The notes under the pieces are model-generated. The model searched no databases. It had not been told where the DNA came from and saw nothing but the letters and a program-made list of their open reading frames with translations. 64,000 nucleotides of DNA, from positions 62,001-126,000 of the forward strand of contig NZ_JACNMO010000009.1 in NCBI RefSeq assembly GCF_020622345.1, given 5' to 3'. Positions 1-8,566 of this stretch are shown here, in pieces. The translations under genes and the position numbers were made by a program. The first letter of the stretch is position 1. Every line of letters starts with the position of its first letter. The stretch comes from Roseobacter weihaiensis (GTDB lineage Bacteria > Pseudomonadota > Alphaproteobacteria > Rhodobacterales > Rhodobacteraceae).

Positions 1-173
1 AGATCACGGCGACGGGTGCCTGCAGCATCTCATCACTCCCGACCTTTCGCGGTTTGATTGCGATCCTTTGATCCCAGCTATCTCACCCCGATAACGGCGT
101 ATCACCTAGTTGTTTGCCGCAGAACGAGGTGTGCTGTAAGCGGTGCGCCACTCCCACAGTTACGACATGACGC
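1..173. other. Window edge, no gene recognised
   Basis: No reading frame here resembles a protein I recognise. The frame of the downstream integrase fragment is closed by a stop at 168-170, so the missing N-terminal part of that recombinase is not simply continued upstream in phase. The stretch may be decayed island sequence. I see no copy of the tRNA-Cys 3' end here that would mark the other attachment site. Confidence 0.4.
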
Positions 174-599
174 GTGATCTGCGATTCAGAGGCTTCTTTG
201 GTTTTGTGGGGAGTTTCTCGATGGGAGCTACAAGCGCGTTTCAGCACACAAATGGCGAAAGTGGTGGATTCCACGCCAGATGACAGGTTTCTTATCCTGA
301 CGAATGCCAGCGGCGGGCAATTAACGGAACACCGCGCCTCTGAGGGCGTGCGCCAGTGGCGCGACAAGGTGGGACTGTCACCGGAAAAGATCGGCTATGA
401 CTTGCGACTTTACGATGCCCGGGGCACCGCCGCGACACGTCTCCTACGCGCTGGGCTTTCTTTATCACAGATCGCGGGATGCATGGGCTGGTCGCTGCGC
501 ACAGCGGCGGCCATGATTGAACGCTATGCGCAGGTTTCACCCAATGAATCCGATGATGTTTTGACCCTTTTGAACACTGCTAAAAGGGGTAAGTCGTGA
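174..599 (+). pseudogene. Truncated tyrosine recombinase (phage-type integrase), C-terminal part
   Basis: This is the C-terminal half of a tyrosine site-specific recombinase, which cuts and rejoins DNA at attachment sites. The 141-residue frame carries the box II region around residues 77-90 (LRLYDARGTAAT) and ends with the probable nucleophile Tyr118 in MIERYAQ. Integrases of this family are usually about 350-400 residues, so the arm-binding domain and the first catalytic Arg are missing. A Tyr stands where many integrases have the box II His; I believe this is common in this proteobacterial subfamily. The GTG at 174 is only the first start after an in-frame stop; similarity seems to begin near residue 30. 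It lies 73 bp from the 3' end of tRNA-Cys, a typical integration site. Probably inactive. Confidence 0.75.
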
Positions 600-605
600 A
601 CAGAA

Positions 606-627
606 TTGTAAAATGGTTTGTAAAATG
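606..627 (+). repeat. Tandem 10-mer repeat between integrase remnant and tRNA-Cys
   Basis: TTGTAAAATG occurs at 606-615 and again at 618-627, a 12-bp period. The AT-rich repeats sit in the short gap between the integrase fragment and the tRNA 3' end, where arm-type integrase binding sites often lie. That role is inference; only the repeat itself is seen. Confidence 0.45.
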
Positions 628-672
628 CGGCCTCGCAGTCACGCAAAAATCAACTAAGTCATTGAAAATAAA

Positions 673-746
673 TGGAGGCGAGTACCGGAATCGAACCGGT
701 GTACACGGATTTGCAATCCGCTGCGTCACCACTCCGCCAACTCGCC
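673..746 (-). tRNA. tRNA-Cys (GCA)
   Basis: Read on the minus strand, a 74-nt cloverleaf begins GGCGAGT at 746, has anticodon GCA within GATTGCAAATC, a T-arm GGTTCGATTCC, the matching 3' acceptor strand ACTCGCC, discriminator T at 676 and an encoded CCA at 673-675. The acceptor stem pairs over 7 bp. It decodes Cys codons. Its 3' end faces the integrase remnant, which makes it a likely former attachment site. Confidence 0.95.
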
Positions 747-892
747 TCTGGTGGTGTGCCGAGACTGCTATCCGATATTCAAGGGTGCCGCAAGTGTCAC
801 AGGTCGTCAAAATACTGCTCTCAAGCGTTGCTGGCCGCAGTCAGATGTGCCACACGGGTACAAGAGTTTTCTGGACAGATGAGTTTAGCCGA

Positions 893-1546
893 ATGCCCGA
901 CTTTTCAGCGCGTCGTACAACTATGGTGGACACTCAGGTGCGCCCGGCAGATGTGACCAAATTTCCGATTATCGAGGCTATGCTGACGATCCAGCGGGAG
1001 GACTTCGTGCCCGCTGCCCAACGGGAGGCAGCCTATGTTGGCGAAAATCTGGAACTGGAGGAGGGCCGCGTGATCCTCGAACCCAGAACGCTGGCCAAGA
1101 TGCTGGACAATCTCGATATTTCGGTCGATGAGCTCGTTTTGGATGTCGGGTCCGCGCTGGGCTATTCAGCTGCGGTAATTGCGCGGATGGCCGAGGCGGT
1201 TGTTGCGGTTGAAGAAGACGAGGCGCTGGCAAGTGAAGCACAGGATGCCCTTTCGGCGGCAGGCATCGACAACGTGATCCTGCACAATGGCCCCCTGGTT
1301 GAGGGGGCGGCGCAGCATGGCCCCTACGATGTGATCGTGGTTCAGGGGGGAATCGTAAAGCTGCCAGATGCGTTGGTCGCGCAGCTGAAAGACGACGGTC
1401 GGATTGCATGCCTCTTCATGGACGGTCCTTTGGGGGAAGTTCGTATTGGCAGAAAGCAAAACGGCCTTATTTCCTGGCGCAGTGCCTTTAATGCAGGTGC
1501 GCCGGTATTGCCGGGCTTTGAGAGTGCGCCCGCGTTCCATTTCTGA
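893..1546 (+). CDS. pcm: Protein-L-isoaspartate O-methyltransferase family protein
   Basis: SAM-dependent methyltransferase of the PCMT family, which methylates isoaspartyl residues in aged proteins in the cytoplasm. The 217-residue protein has the family N-terminus (ARRTTMVDTQVRP), which supports the ATG at 893 although the frame stays open upstream to 596 across the tRNA. The SAM-binding motif I is LVLDVGSALGYS at 81-92. The C-terminal half is diverged from canonical Pcm, as is usual for alphaproteobacterial copies beside tolC, so true repair activity is uncertain. It lies 45 bp upstream of tolC in the same direction and is probably co-transcribed with it. No clear Shine-Dalgarno sequence is visible before 893. 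Confidence 0.85.
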   Translation: MPDFSARRTTMVDTQVRPADVTKFPIIEAMLTIQREDFVPAAQREAAYVGENLELEEGRVILEPRTLAKMLDNLDISVDELVLDVGSALGYSAAVIARMAEAVVAVEEDEALASEAQDALSAAGIDNVILHNGPLVEGAAQHGPYDVIVVQGGIVKLPDALVAQLKDDGRIACLFMDGPLGEVRIGRKQNGLISWRSAFNAGAPVLPGFESAPAFHF

Positions 1547-1591
1547 GATGGAACGATCCAGCACACAGGTGATCTTGGAGAGATGACAAAG

Positions 1592-3034
1592 ATGGCAGTC
1601 ATGATGGAAGTGCAGAAAGTGAAACGCGTCTTGCGCAGCGGTACGCTTGTGCTGGGTCTGTGGGCGGGCCTGATGGCGACGACGGCGCAGGCCGAGACAT
1701 TGGCTGACGCTCTGGTCGGGGCCTATCAGAACAGTGGCCTGCTGGATCAAAACCGTGCGTTGCTGCGTGCTGCTGACGAAGATGTCGCAGGCGCAGTGGC
1801 GGCGCTCAGGCCCATCATCACCTACACGGCTTCGATCTCACAGGAATATGGCGACAGGCGGACAACGACAAGTAGTGTCGGTTCATCATCGTCGGACATT
1901 AACAACACCGATGCCGATCTGGGGCTTGCCGCAAGTCTGTTGCTTTTTGATGGTGGGGCATCGGCGTTGTCGGTGGAGGCGGCAAAGGAAACCGTCCTCT
2001 CCACACGTCAGGATCTTATCAGCATCGAGCAGCAGGTGCTTTTGCGTGCCGTAAGCGCCTATCTCAGCGTCTATGCAAACCGTGACGTTGTGCAACTGCG
2101 ACAAAACAACCTGCGACTTCTGCAAGAGGAATTGCGCGCGGCACAGGATCGTTTTGAGGTTGGTGAAGTGACGCGGACAGATGTGGCACAGGCTGAATCG
2201 AGCCTCGCAGAGGCACGGAGCGGTCTGGCGACGGCGCAGGGTGATCTGATGCAAGCTGTAGAGGAATACGTCAATGTGGTCGGACGCGAGCCCGGTCAGA
2301 TTGCCACGCCCCCCAGATTGCCGCAGCTTGAAGCCGACAGTGAAGTGGCCCGCGCACGTGCGCTGCAAACGCATCCTGACTTATTGTCGGCAAAGCACGC
2401 CGTTGCGGCATCAGAGTTGAATATTCTGCGCGCCGAAGCCGCCTTGAACCCCACCGTCTCGGCCTTTGGCTCTTTGACAGTGAATGATGATCTGGACGGC
2501 AGCGATTACTCCAACGTCGGACGGTTTGGCGTTGAACTGAGCGGTCCGATCTATCAGGGCGGTGCGATCAGCGCCAGCATACGCCGCGCAATTGCGTTGC
2601 GCGATCTGGAGCTGGGCAGCCTCTACGAGGTGCAGAAAACCGTGTCTCAGGATGTTGGCAATGCCTATGCGGCCTTGGCGGCACAGCGGGCCAGTCTCGC
2701 GGCGAGTGAGGAGCGTATTCGCGCGTCACGGATCGCATTCCAGGGCGTGCGGGAAGAGGCAACGCTGGGGGCGCGAACGACGCTGGACGTGCTTGATGCA
2801 GAGCAGGATCTGCTTGATGCGGAAACCGCCCGGATTTCGGATGAGGCCAACCTCTACATCGCGGCCTACACGGTTCTGGAGGCGACGGGCCGGCTGACTG
2901 CGCGCGATCTGAACCTGGGCGTGCAAATCTATGACCCCGTTGCCTATTATGATTTGGTGGATGACGCGCCGACGGCCCGGTCACGACAGGGCAGACAGCT
3001 TGATCGCGTGATAAAATCGATCCAGCGGAACTGA
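1592..3034 (+). CDS. tolC: TolC family outer membrane efflux protein
   Basis: Outer membrane channel of the TolC/OEP family, the exit duct for type I secretion and RND efflux systems. The 480-residue product has a signal peptide ending TAQA at about residue 34. Two repeated OEP modules follow, rich in Ala, Gln and Leu coiled helices, as expected for the periplasmic alpha-barrel. GGAGAG at 1577-1582 lies 9 nt before the ATG at 1592 and almost touches the ATG at 1583, so 1592 is preferred; 1583 would add three residues. It follows pcm and precedes the PopZ-like gene, an arrangement seen in other alphaproteobacteria. It could be the outer membrane partner of the RND pump at 38-43 kb, which has no channel gene of its own. 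That pairing is inference. Confidence 0.92.
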   Translation: MAVMMEVQKVKRVLRSGTLVLGLWAGLMATTAQAETLADALVGAYQNSGLLDQNRALLRAADEDVAGAVAALRPIITYTASISQEYGDRRTTTSSVGSSSSDINNTDADLGLAASLLLFDGGASALSVEAAKETVLSTRQDLISIEQQVLLRAVSAYLSVYANRDVVQLRQNNLRLLQEELRAAQDRFEVGEVTRTDVAQAESSLAEARSGLATAQGDLMQAVEEYVNVVGREPGQIATPPRLPQLEADSEVARARALQTHPDLLSAKHAVAASELNILRAEAALNPTVSAFGSLTVNDDLDGSDYSNVGRFGVELSGPIYQGGAISASIRRAIALRDLELGSLYEVQKTVSQDVGNAYAALAAQRASLAASEERIRASRIAFQGVREEATLGARTTLDVLDAEQDLLDAETARISDEANLYIAAYTVLEATGRLTARDLNLGVQIYDPVAYYDLVDDAPTARSRQGRQLDRVIKSIQRN

Positions 3035-3102
3035 TTTCCCCGGCCATTGAATGATGAAACCCTGCGCGCTAAGATGCCTGTGGGGTTTTAAATGGTGTGG
3101 TT

Positions 3103-3846
3103 ATGACAGAACCGGTTATTCGTTCGGAAGCAGAGGATGTTCTGGCATCCGTTCGCCGCTTTGTTGGTGAACAGACCCATCCCGTCAGTTTCAAGGAGCA
3201 CGCAACGCCGATGGACAGGTTCGTTTTAACACCGAAATTGCGGGTGCCTGATCAGGATGTACTCCGCTTGATGCCCGAAGACGCGGTGCCGCCCGCAGAG
3301 CACTGGCATGAATTCGAAGAACCACCGTTGTCAGTACCGGGCGGGACCAAAGAGCCGGCCGATACCGCCCGTGAAAAAGACCCGCAGCAGGCTGTGCCGT
3401 CCCATTCTGTGTCGGTTCAGGCAAAGGCCACCGATCTCAAACATGGTGATTTTTCCGACCTCAGCGCAAAGATCGCCGCGCTGGAAACGGCGATTGCCAA
3501 GACCGCGGATCAGTGGGAGCCTGATGGCGACGTGCAAGACGCCTATGCCGGTACGCAATCCCCCGCCATGAAATGGCGGGACGATATCGAACTGGATGCT
3601 ACCGGCAAACCTCTGAACCAGAGCGATGCGCCCTCTGCCTCCCTGGTTGAGACGGCCGCCAACGATTTGGCAATGGAAAAGGCGCGCATCGGGGGGGGCG
3701 TCGACGAAGACGCTTTGCGTGCAATTGTTGCTGAAATCGTTCGATCCGAGCTTCAGGGAGAATTGGGGCAGCGGATTACGCGAAACGTCCGTAAACTGGT
3801 TCGCCGCGAGATCCACAGGGCCCTTACAGCACAGTCTCTCGAGTAG
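3103..3846 (+). CDS. DUF2497/PopZ-like C-terminal domain protein
   Basis: A 247-residue protein with a low-complexity, acidic, Pro-rich middle and a conserved helical C-terminus (about 203-247; DALRAIVAEIVRSELQG, then a basic stretch with RNVRKLVRREIHRAL). This layout of short N-terminal region, disordered Pro/Glu linker and C-terminal helices resembles PopZ and DUF2497 proteins, which form polar hubs for chromosome segregation factors. In Caulobacter, as I recall, popZ lies near valS and a tolC-type gene; here it directly follows pcm-tolC while valS is about 9 kb away and inverted. ATG 3103 is chosen over the GTG at 3097, giving the start MTEPVIRSEAEDV. PopZ function is an inference from architecture and neighbourhood. 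Confidence 0.6.
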   Translation: MTEPVIRSEAEDVLASVRRFVGEQTHPVSFKEHATPMDRFVLTPKLRVPDQDVLRLMPEDAVPPAEHWHEFEEPPLSVPGGTKEPADTAREKDPQQAVPSHSVSVQAKATDLKHGDFSDLSAKIAALETAIAKTADQWEPDGDVQDAYAGTQSPAMKWRDDIELDATGKPLNQSDAPSASLVETAANDLAMEKARIGGGVDEDALRAIVAEIVRSELQGELGQRITRNVRKLVRREIHRALTAQSLE

Positions 3847-4020
3847 GCGGCGTGGCAAAGGGCAGGGTCCAAGGGCAGTGAAGCGCGCTTTTTCACCGAC
3901 ATGGGCCACTCGAGTGTCACAAGGTGCCACGTGCCCAGATAGGGATAGTACTGGCTCGTCCCGAAATCTGCAGATAGGGAGTGTTACAGATGTGTCTGCG
4001 GTGGACCGGTTGACGGTTTC

Positions 4021-4599
4021 GTGAACACACCTGCGCATGTGTTGATCGGTGCCGCGGTTCTGGGCCGAGGCCCGGGCCGAGGTGTCTTCGTGGCGGCCCT
4101 TATCGGCGCACTACTGCCGGATTTGTCGCTCTATCTGATGGCGGGCACAGCGCTTTTCCTGCTGGACATTCCGCCGCAGGTCGTTTTCGACGAGCTTTAT
4201 TTTTCGGATACTTGGCAGACGATCTTTGCCATCGATAATTCGTTTTTCGTGTGGGGCGGTCTGCTGGCCGTGGCGCTTTGGCGCAGATCTGGCTGGGGCA
4301 TTGCGCTGACCGGGGCGGCGCTGTTGCATCTCTGCCTCGATTTTCCGCTGCACCATGATGACGGCCGACCGCATTTCTGGCCGCTTTCGGGATGGGTGTT
4401 CGAAAGCCCGGTAAGCTATTGGGACAGAACCCGTGGTGCGATGGTGATCGCCCCCATAGAGGCTGCTGCCGCAACAATCGCCGCCATTTCCTTGTGGGGC
4501 CAACGCTTGCGCTGGCCAACGGTCCTGTTGGTCGCCGCCTTGCTGGCGGCAGAAATCTGGGTCATCCGCCAGTGGTTATTCTTCTTTATCGACGGATAA
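4021..4599 (+). CDS. Membrane protein, metal-dependent hydrolase (YdjM/DUF457)-like
   Basis: A 192-residue inner-membrane protein with about five hydrophobic segments. It opens MNTPAHVLIGAA with an early His, and has LLPDLSLYL near residue 35 and HLCLDFPLHHDDGRPH near 105-120. These His/Asp patterns next to membrane helices resemble the YdjM/DUF457 family of predicted membrane-bound metal-dependent hydrolases. I recall relatives being labelled cobalamin biosynthesis CobQ; nothing here supports that. The start is a GTG at 4021, since no upstream ATG gives the conserved N-terminus. It is followed by a terminator-like hairpin. Substrate unknown. Confidence 0.6.
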   Translation: MNTPAHVLIGAAVLGRGPGRGVFVAALIGALLPDLSLYLMAGTALFLLDIPPQVVFDELYFSDTWQTIFAIDNSFFVWGGLLAVALWRRSGWGIALTGAALLHLCLDFPLHHDDGRPHFWPLSGWVFESPVSYWDRTRGAMVIAPIEAAAATIAAISLWGQRLRWPTVLLVAALLAAEIWVIRQWLFFFIDG

Positions 4600-4627
4600 A
4601 AAAAACGCGCCCGCAAAGGGGGGCGCG
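4598..4627 (-). terminator. Rho-independent terminator, probably bidirectional
   Basis: A 7-bp GC stem (4606-4612 with 4621-4627) and an 8-nt loop are flanked on the left by eight A residues (4598-4605). On the minus strand these become a U-tract, giving a good intrinsic terminator for the small gene at 4650-4970. It may also end transcription of the convergent plus-strand gene that stops at 4599, though the U-tract on that side is poor. Confidence 0.75.
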
Positions 4628-4649
4628 CCTTGATAAACTCAACGTGGTT

Positions 4650-4970
4650 TTATGCCGCTTCGGCCTGTTGTGCTGCATTGCGACGTTCGGATTCTTCGCG
4701 GGAAAGCGCGACAGATGTCCGGACGCCCTTGCCAACGAAATCCATCAGTCCTTCGACCACACGTTCGTTGGGGTCGATCCCGGCACAGCTCAGAACTTCG
4801 CGCCCGTCGCGCGACCGTGCCCAGCGGGCGATCTGCTCAGGGCCGTTGCCGTATTTCTTGTCATCCGCAATAGCGTCGTCCAAAGCAGCCAGTACAACGG
4901 CTGCAAAAAGTTTACGCGCACGATTGCCTTGTTCGTTATTGAAGGCGGTGCCGTCAACGAAATCTTTCAT
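4650..4970 (-). CDS. Conserved small protein (DUF6280-like, tentative)
   Basis: A 106-residue soluble protein without signal peptide or membrane segment, Ala- and charge-rich (NNEQGNRARKLFAAV, then a segment with DDKKYGNGPEQIARWARS). I recognise it as a protein conserved in Rhodobacterales, possibly the family called DUF6280; that name is from memory and unverified. AAGGACGAC lies a few bases before the ATG at 4970, supporting the start. It is transcribed away from efp and followed by a strong terminator, so it is likely monocistronic. The function is unknown and I infer none. Confidence 0.7.
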   Translation of the reverse strand: MKDFVDGTAFNNEQGNRARKLFAAVVLAALDDAIADDKKYGNGPEQIARWARSRDGREVLSCAGIDPNERVVEGLMDFVGKGVRTSVALSREESERRNAAQQAEAA

Positions 4971-5192
4971 CTCGTCGTCCTTTCCATTATTCTTGCTCTT
5001 GTCTTTTTCGGCGTGAAGTTCCTTATGGAACAGTTTAGTCGATTCGGATACCCTCTATTCGCATAGCTCATATGCAGTATCCGCATGGCTTTCTGCGGGT
5101 GCAGCACGATATATCGTTGTCTTGTCACGCCTCATGCACCCAGATATAGGGGCGCGTAACCTATCATCAACCTTTTGCCATGGTTTTGTCAT

Positions 5193-5756
5193 ATGCCTAA
5201 AGTCAACGGAAACGAGATCCGGCCCGGGAACGTTCTGGAACATAACGGCGGTCTTTGGGCCGCGGTCAAAGTCGATCACGTAAAGCCCGGAAAAGGCGGC
5301 GCTTTCGCGCAGGTTGAGCTGCGCAACCTTCGAAACGGGTCCAAGCTGAACGAGCGTTTTCGTTCCGCGGACAAGGTTGAGCGCGTCCGGTTGGAGCAGA
5401 AAGACCAGACGTTTCTCTATGAAGATGCGGGCATGCTGGTGGTCATGGACACTGAAACCTACGAGCAAATCCAGCTTCCCGCAGAGCTCCTGGGAGAGCG
5501 TCGGCCCTTCCTTCAGGACGGCATGACAATCGTTGTGGAGTTCTATGAAGAGGAAGCGCTTAACGCAACGTTACCCCAGAAGGTGACCTGCAAAATCGTC
5601 GAGACCGAGCCGGTGGTCAAAGGTCAGACGGCTGCCAATTCCTTCAAACCGGCGATTCTGGAGAACGGTGTCAAGGTTATGGTGCCGCCGTTCGTGGGGC
5701 AGGACGAGGATATCATCGTCAATACAGAGACAATGGAATATGCCGAGCGGGCATAG
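5193..5756 (+). CDS. efp: Translation elongation factor P
   Basis: EF-P binds the ribosome between the P and E sites and relieves stalling at polyproline stretches. The 187-residue length is standard. The KOW-like N-terminal domain has [18 protein letters not shown] near residues 29-46, in which the Lys of PGKGG is the position modified in some bacteria. Two OB-fold domains follow, ending [12 protein letters not shown]. The ATG at 5193 gives the conserved [13 protein letters not shown] start; six extra codons upstream are open but not conserved. No modification enzyme (epmA/earP) lies in the window. It stands alone between two minus-strand genes. Confidence 0.96.
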   Translation: MPKVNGNEIRPGNVLEHNGGLWAAVKVDHVKPGKGGAFAQVELRNLRNGSKLNERFRSADKVERVRLEQKDQTFLYEDAGMLVVMDTETYEQIQLPAELLGERRPFLQDGMTIVVEFYEEEALNATLPQKVTCKIVETEPVVKGQTAANSFKPAILENGVKVMVPPFVGQDEDIIVNTETMEYAERA

Positions 5757-5826
5757 GCACAGCCGCGGCTGGCAGGGCCCGCGCCCCACGGGCTGAACGG
5801 GGAGCCAGACCGCGGCGCTGTTTCTG

Positions 5827-6564
5827 TCAGGTCAGGCGGGTGATCACCGCATCGCCGGCCTGCATGGGGCCCGTGGCACGGTCAAAGCGCAGATAGGCGA
5901 GCGCCTTGTCATCGGCGCGGCTCAGCAGGGTGCCGGCGGGTTTGCCATTTGCCACAATTTCCGCCCCCTGATCCGCCGGACCTTCAACGGAGACCTGAGC
6001 CAACCCCTTGCGCAGTTCGGTCTTGTGTTGCATCCGCGCGGTGACTTCCTGGCCGACATAGCAGCCTTTGCGAAAATCGACGCCGGACAGACGCTCAAAG
6101 CCGACCTCCAGGATAAAGGTGTCGGGGGTCAGCTCGATCCCTGTTTCGGGGATCTGATGCGCCACCCGCAGGGCTGTCCAATCGGTATCATCGTCCTCCT
6201 GTGGCGTTTCGCGATAGGCGCGCCAGCCAAGGGCGGCATGCCGGGGGTCGGGCAGGGCGTCCTCCGGGGCATCTCCCAGACCGCGGTGCAGATGCAGGTC
6301 GGCAGGTGCGATGGAGACATCGGCGCGCAGCTTGTACATCGACAGCCGTTGGAAGAGCATATCGCCATGGCTCTCGGCCACGTCGAGCAACATCCCGCCG
6401 TCTGTCTTGGCGATGAAAAAATCAGCGATATATTTACCTTGTGGGGTCAACATCGCCGCATAGACCAGACCGTTTTCGATCCGGTTCACGTCGTTCGTCA
6501 CGAGGCCCTGCAGGAATTCGGTCTTATCGTTGCCCGTAAGCTTCAGAATGCGACGTTTGGTCAT
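5827..6564 (-). CDS. ygfZ: Folate-binding protein YgfZ (IBA57-like)
   Basis: YgfZ/IBA57 proteins have the tetrahydrofolate-binding GcvT fold and help make or repair certain Fe-S clusters. This 245-residue protein carries the family signature KGCYVGQE at 166-173, including the conserved Cys. The N-terminus (ILKLTGNDKTEFLQGLVTND) is also typical. It is divergent from the glycosyltransferase starting at 6631, with a 66-bp gap holding both promoters. It is one of five T-protein-fold polypeptides in this window, with the SoxA and SoxG subunits. Assignment is confident; the target enzymes are not known from the sequence. Confidence 0.93.
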   Translation of the reverse strand: MTKRRILKLTGNDKTEFLQGLVTNDVNRIENGLVYAAMLTPQGKYIADFFIAKTDGGMLLDVAESHGDMLFQRLSMYKLRADVSIAPADLHLHRGLGDAPEDALPDPRHAALGWRAYRETPQEDDDTDWTALRVAHQIPETGIELTPDTFILEVGFERLSGVDFRKGCYVGQEVTARMQHKTELRKGLAQVSVEGPADQGAEIVANGKPAGTLLSRADDKALAYLRFDRATGPMQAGDAVITRLT

Positions 6565-6630
6565 GGGGGCTCCTCAACGCTGTTTGGGAGGGATATAACC
6601 ACGTGGCCGCCAGTTGGAAGGGGTAGCACA

Positions 6631-7305
6631 ATGCGCGCACCGATTTCGGTGATAATTCCGACCCTGAATGCGCAAGAGCATTTGGGGCCCTGTTTGATGT
6701 CTCTCATGCCCGGGCTTGAGGTGGGTCTCATTCGTGAGGTGATCGTCAGCGACGGCGGCTCGCGGGATGACACGGTCGAACTTGCCAAGGCCTGGGGAGC
6801 GGAGGTTGTCGACGGCACGGCGTCTCGCGGGGCGCAGCTTGCGCGCGGCTGTGCGGTCGCTCAGGGGCGCTGGTTTCTGGTGCTGCATGCGGATACACAA
6901 CTGCGCGACGGTTGGGTCGGTCCGGTCATCAAGCATCTTGAGCATCACAAGGCGGGCTGGTTCAACCTGGCCTTTGATGATGGCGGTCTGGCCGGACGGG
7001 TCGTTGCGTGCTGGGCCAACCTGCGCAGCCATTGTGGTCTGCCTTACGGCGATCAGGGGCTTTTGCTGCCTGCTGCGCTTTATGACCGGGTTGGCGGATA
7101 CCCATCCCAGCCCCTGATGGAAGATGTGGCCATCGCGCGGGCGCTGAGGGGCCAGCTGACCTGCATCGATGCGGTCGCGGTGACAAGTGCGGTGCGCTAC
7201 AAGAAACAAGGCTGGCTGCGCCGTGGGACGCGCAATCTCTGGACCCTTGCACGCTATTTCGGCGGGGTCTGTCCGAAACAACTGGCTGACACCTACCGCA
7301 GCTAA
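6631..7305 (+). CDS. Family 2 glycosyltransferase (TIGR04283-like)
   Basis: A 224-residue GT-A fold glycosyltransferase. ISVIIPTLNAQEHL at the N-terminus starts the Rossmann-like nucleotide-sugar domain, IVSDGGSRDDT follows near residue 38, and LHADTQL near 88 supplies the DxD-like metal site. MEDVAIARAL near 165 is the acceptor/catalytic region. The overall pattern matches the TIGR04283 group. Such genes are often beside a TIGR04282 partner, which is absent here. GGAAGGGG at 6615-6622 supports the ATG at 6631; the open frame further upstream is antisense to ygfZ. Product and acceptor are unknown. Downstream lies a decayed ABC exporter on the opposite strand. Confidence 0.85.
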   Translation: MRAPISVIIPTLNAQEHLGPCLMSLMPGLEVGLIREVIVSDGGSRDDTVELAKAWGAEVVDGTASRGAQLARGCAVAQGRWFLVLHADTQLRDGWVGPVIKHLEHHKAGWFNLAFDDGGLAGRVVACWANLRSHCGLPYGDQGLLLPAALYDRVGGYPSQPLMEDVAIARALRGQLTCIDAVAVTSAVRYKKQGWLRRGTRNLWTLARYFGGVCPKQLADTYRS

Positions 7306-7329
7306 CCGGTGAAAAGCGCACTGATCTGC

Positions 7330-8419
7330 TGCAGAGAGCCACGCGTTGCCTCTCGGGACGGGATCGGGCTTTTGCCTTGGGCTGATGGTGGGGGTATCGG
7401 CTACTATCTTGCCATCCTGAAACCGCAGCCTGTAGAGATCCACGGAAACCCCATCACGTGCCCACGGTCCTGACGACGATCCTGTCGACCCCGGCATACG
7501 GTTGAGAGGCGGGGCGCGATCACCAATGCGGTCCTGCCCGCAGAGAGCGTGTCGAGCGCCTGCCGCACCACATGCCGAAGGCTGGTTTTGCCTCATTCAT
7601 TAGCAGGATCGGCGTGCTGCGCAAAAAGCGCCCGCGCGATCACCGCGCGCTGGCGCTGCCCGCCGGAGAGCCCGGAGCCACGGGGCCCGACCTTTGTGTC
7701 CAGCCCCTCTGGCAACTTGTCGAGAAAATCGCTGACATTTGCGGCATCAGGCGCAGCCGTCAGCTCTGCCTTGGTGACATCGGTGCGCCCCGTCAGCGTC
7801 TGCTCCCGCAAGGTCCCGTCAAAGAGCAGCGCTTCTTGCGTCACCACAGAGCACAGGCTGCGCAGGTCTTGCAGCGCCATCTCATTGGTTGCCACACCGC
7901 CGATGCGCACCGGACCCTTTGCGGGATCAATCAGACCGGTCAGCGGATTGAAGATTATGGATTTACCGGCCCCGGACGCTTCGGCCCCGGTGATGATCGC
8001 CCGCCAGACGTTATTGATTTGCGTGACGTCTGTCTGGACCCGCTGGATCAGCTAGCCCGGCGATTGGGTCTGGTGAAACGCCCCGTCCTGCTGCATCATC
8101 CGGGCCAGCAGGTCATTGCGCACCTCGGCCGTTGTTCGCTCTGAGATCCGCGTCAGCACCACCTTCTGGATCACCCGGAAAAGGCCCGCACGACAAAAAC
8201 GCCAAAGAGCATGAGGCTGACCACAAACAGGATGGATTTCTCGCCTGTGATAAATACCTGATCGAACACCGGCTGCATGAGATAAGCCAGCGCTCTCAGC
8301 ACGGAGCTTTCGAGGATCATGAACACGATCGCGATCGAGAGCAGGCCAATGTGCTTGCGCAGATCGCCGAGCTAGAGCCATCGGAGCAGAGTTGCAGAGG
8401 GTTGACCGTTGTCGCGCAT
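7330..8419 (-). pseudogene. ABC exporter (MsbA-type permease-ATPase), decayed
   Basis: Remains of a fused membrane/ATPase exporter read from about 8419 leftwards. The early transmembrane domain is recognisable (LQPVFDQVF-like MQPVFDQVFITG, then RTTAEVRNDLLARMMQQD). It contains an in-frame stop near the start (about 8373) and another after QTQSPG (8051-8053). The second half of the membrane domain and the start of the ATPase are deleted: the text jumps from WRAIITG straight to a Walker A remnant SGAGKS. The signature LSGGQRQR survives at about 7640-7665, but the Walker B region survives only out of frame as ILLMNEA. An eroded LVIAPRLSTV and a C-terminal LYRLRFQDGK follow. It cannot give a working transporter. 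Confidence 0.82.
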
Positions 8420-8566
8420 CGGGAGGCTTTGTCAGGGCGGGCGTGGCGCCGGTTCGCGGACAGGGTCTCTGATCTCTGCTGTGGGGCGGTGTGATGCCAA
8501 GCGTCGCGGCAATTGACCGTGGGTATCAAAACGCTACTGTTGCCGAGAAACAAAAGGACAGCCCCT

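Noticed and set aside
596-892. N-terminal extension of the PCMT-like protein
   Set aside because: It runs across the tRNA-Cys gene and is not like the family; the ATG at 893 gives the conserved start.
4021-4599. Cobalamin biosynthesis CobQ label for the membrane protein
   Set aside because: No CobQ amidotransferase or ATPase motif is present; the protein is membrane-embedded with His/Asp patterns.
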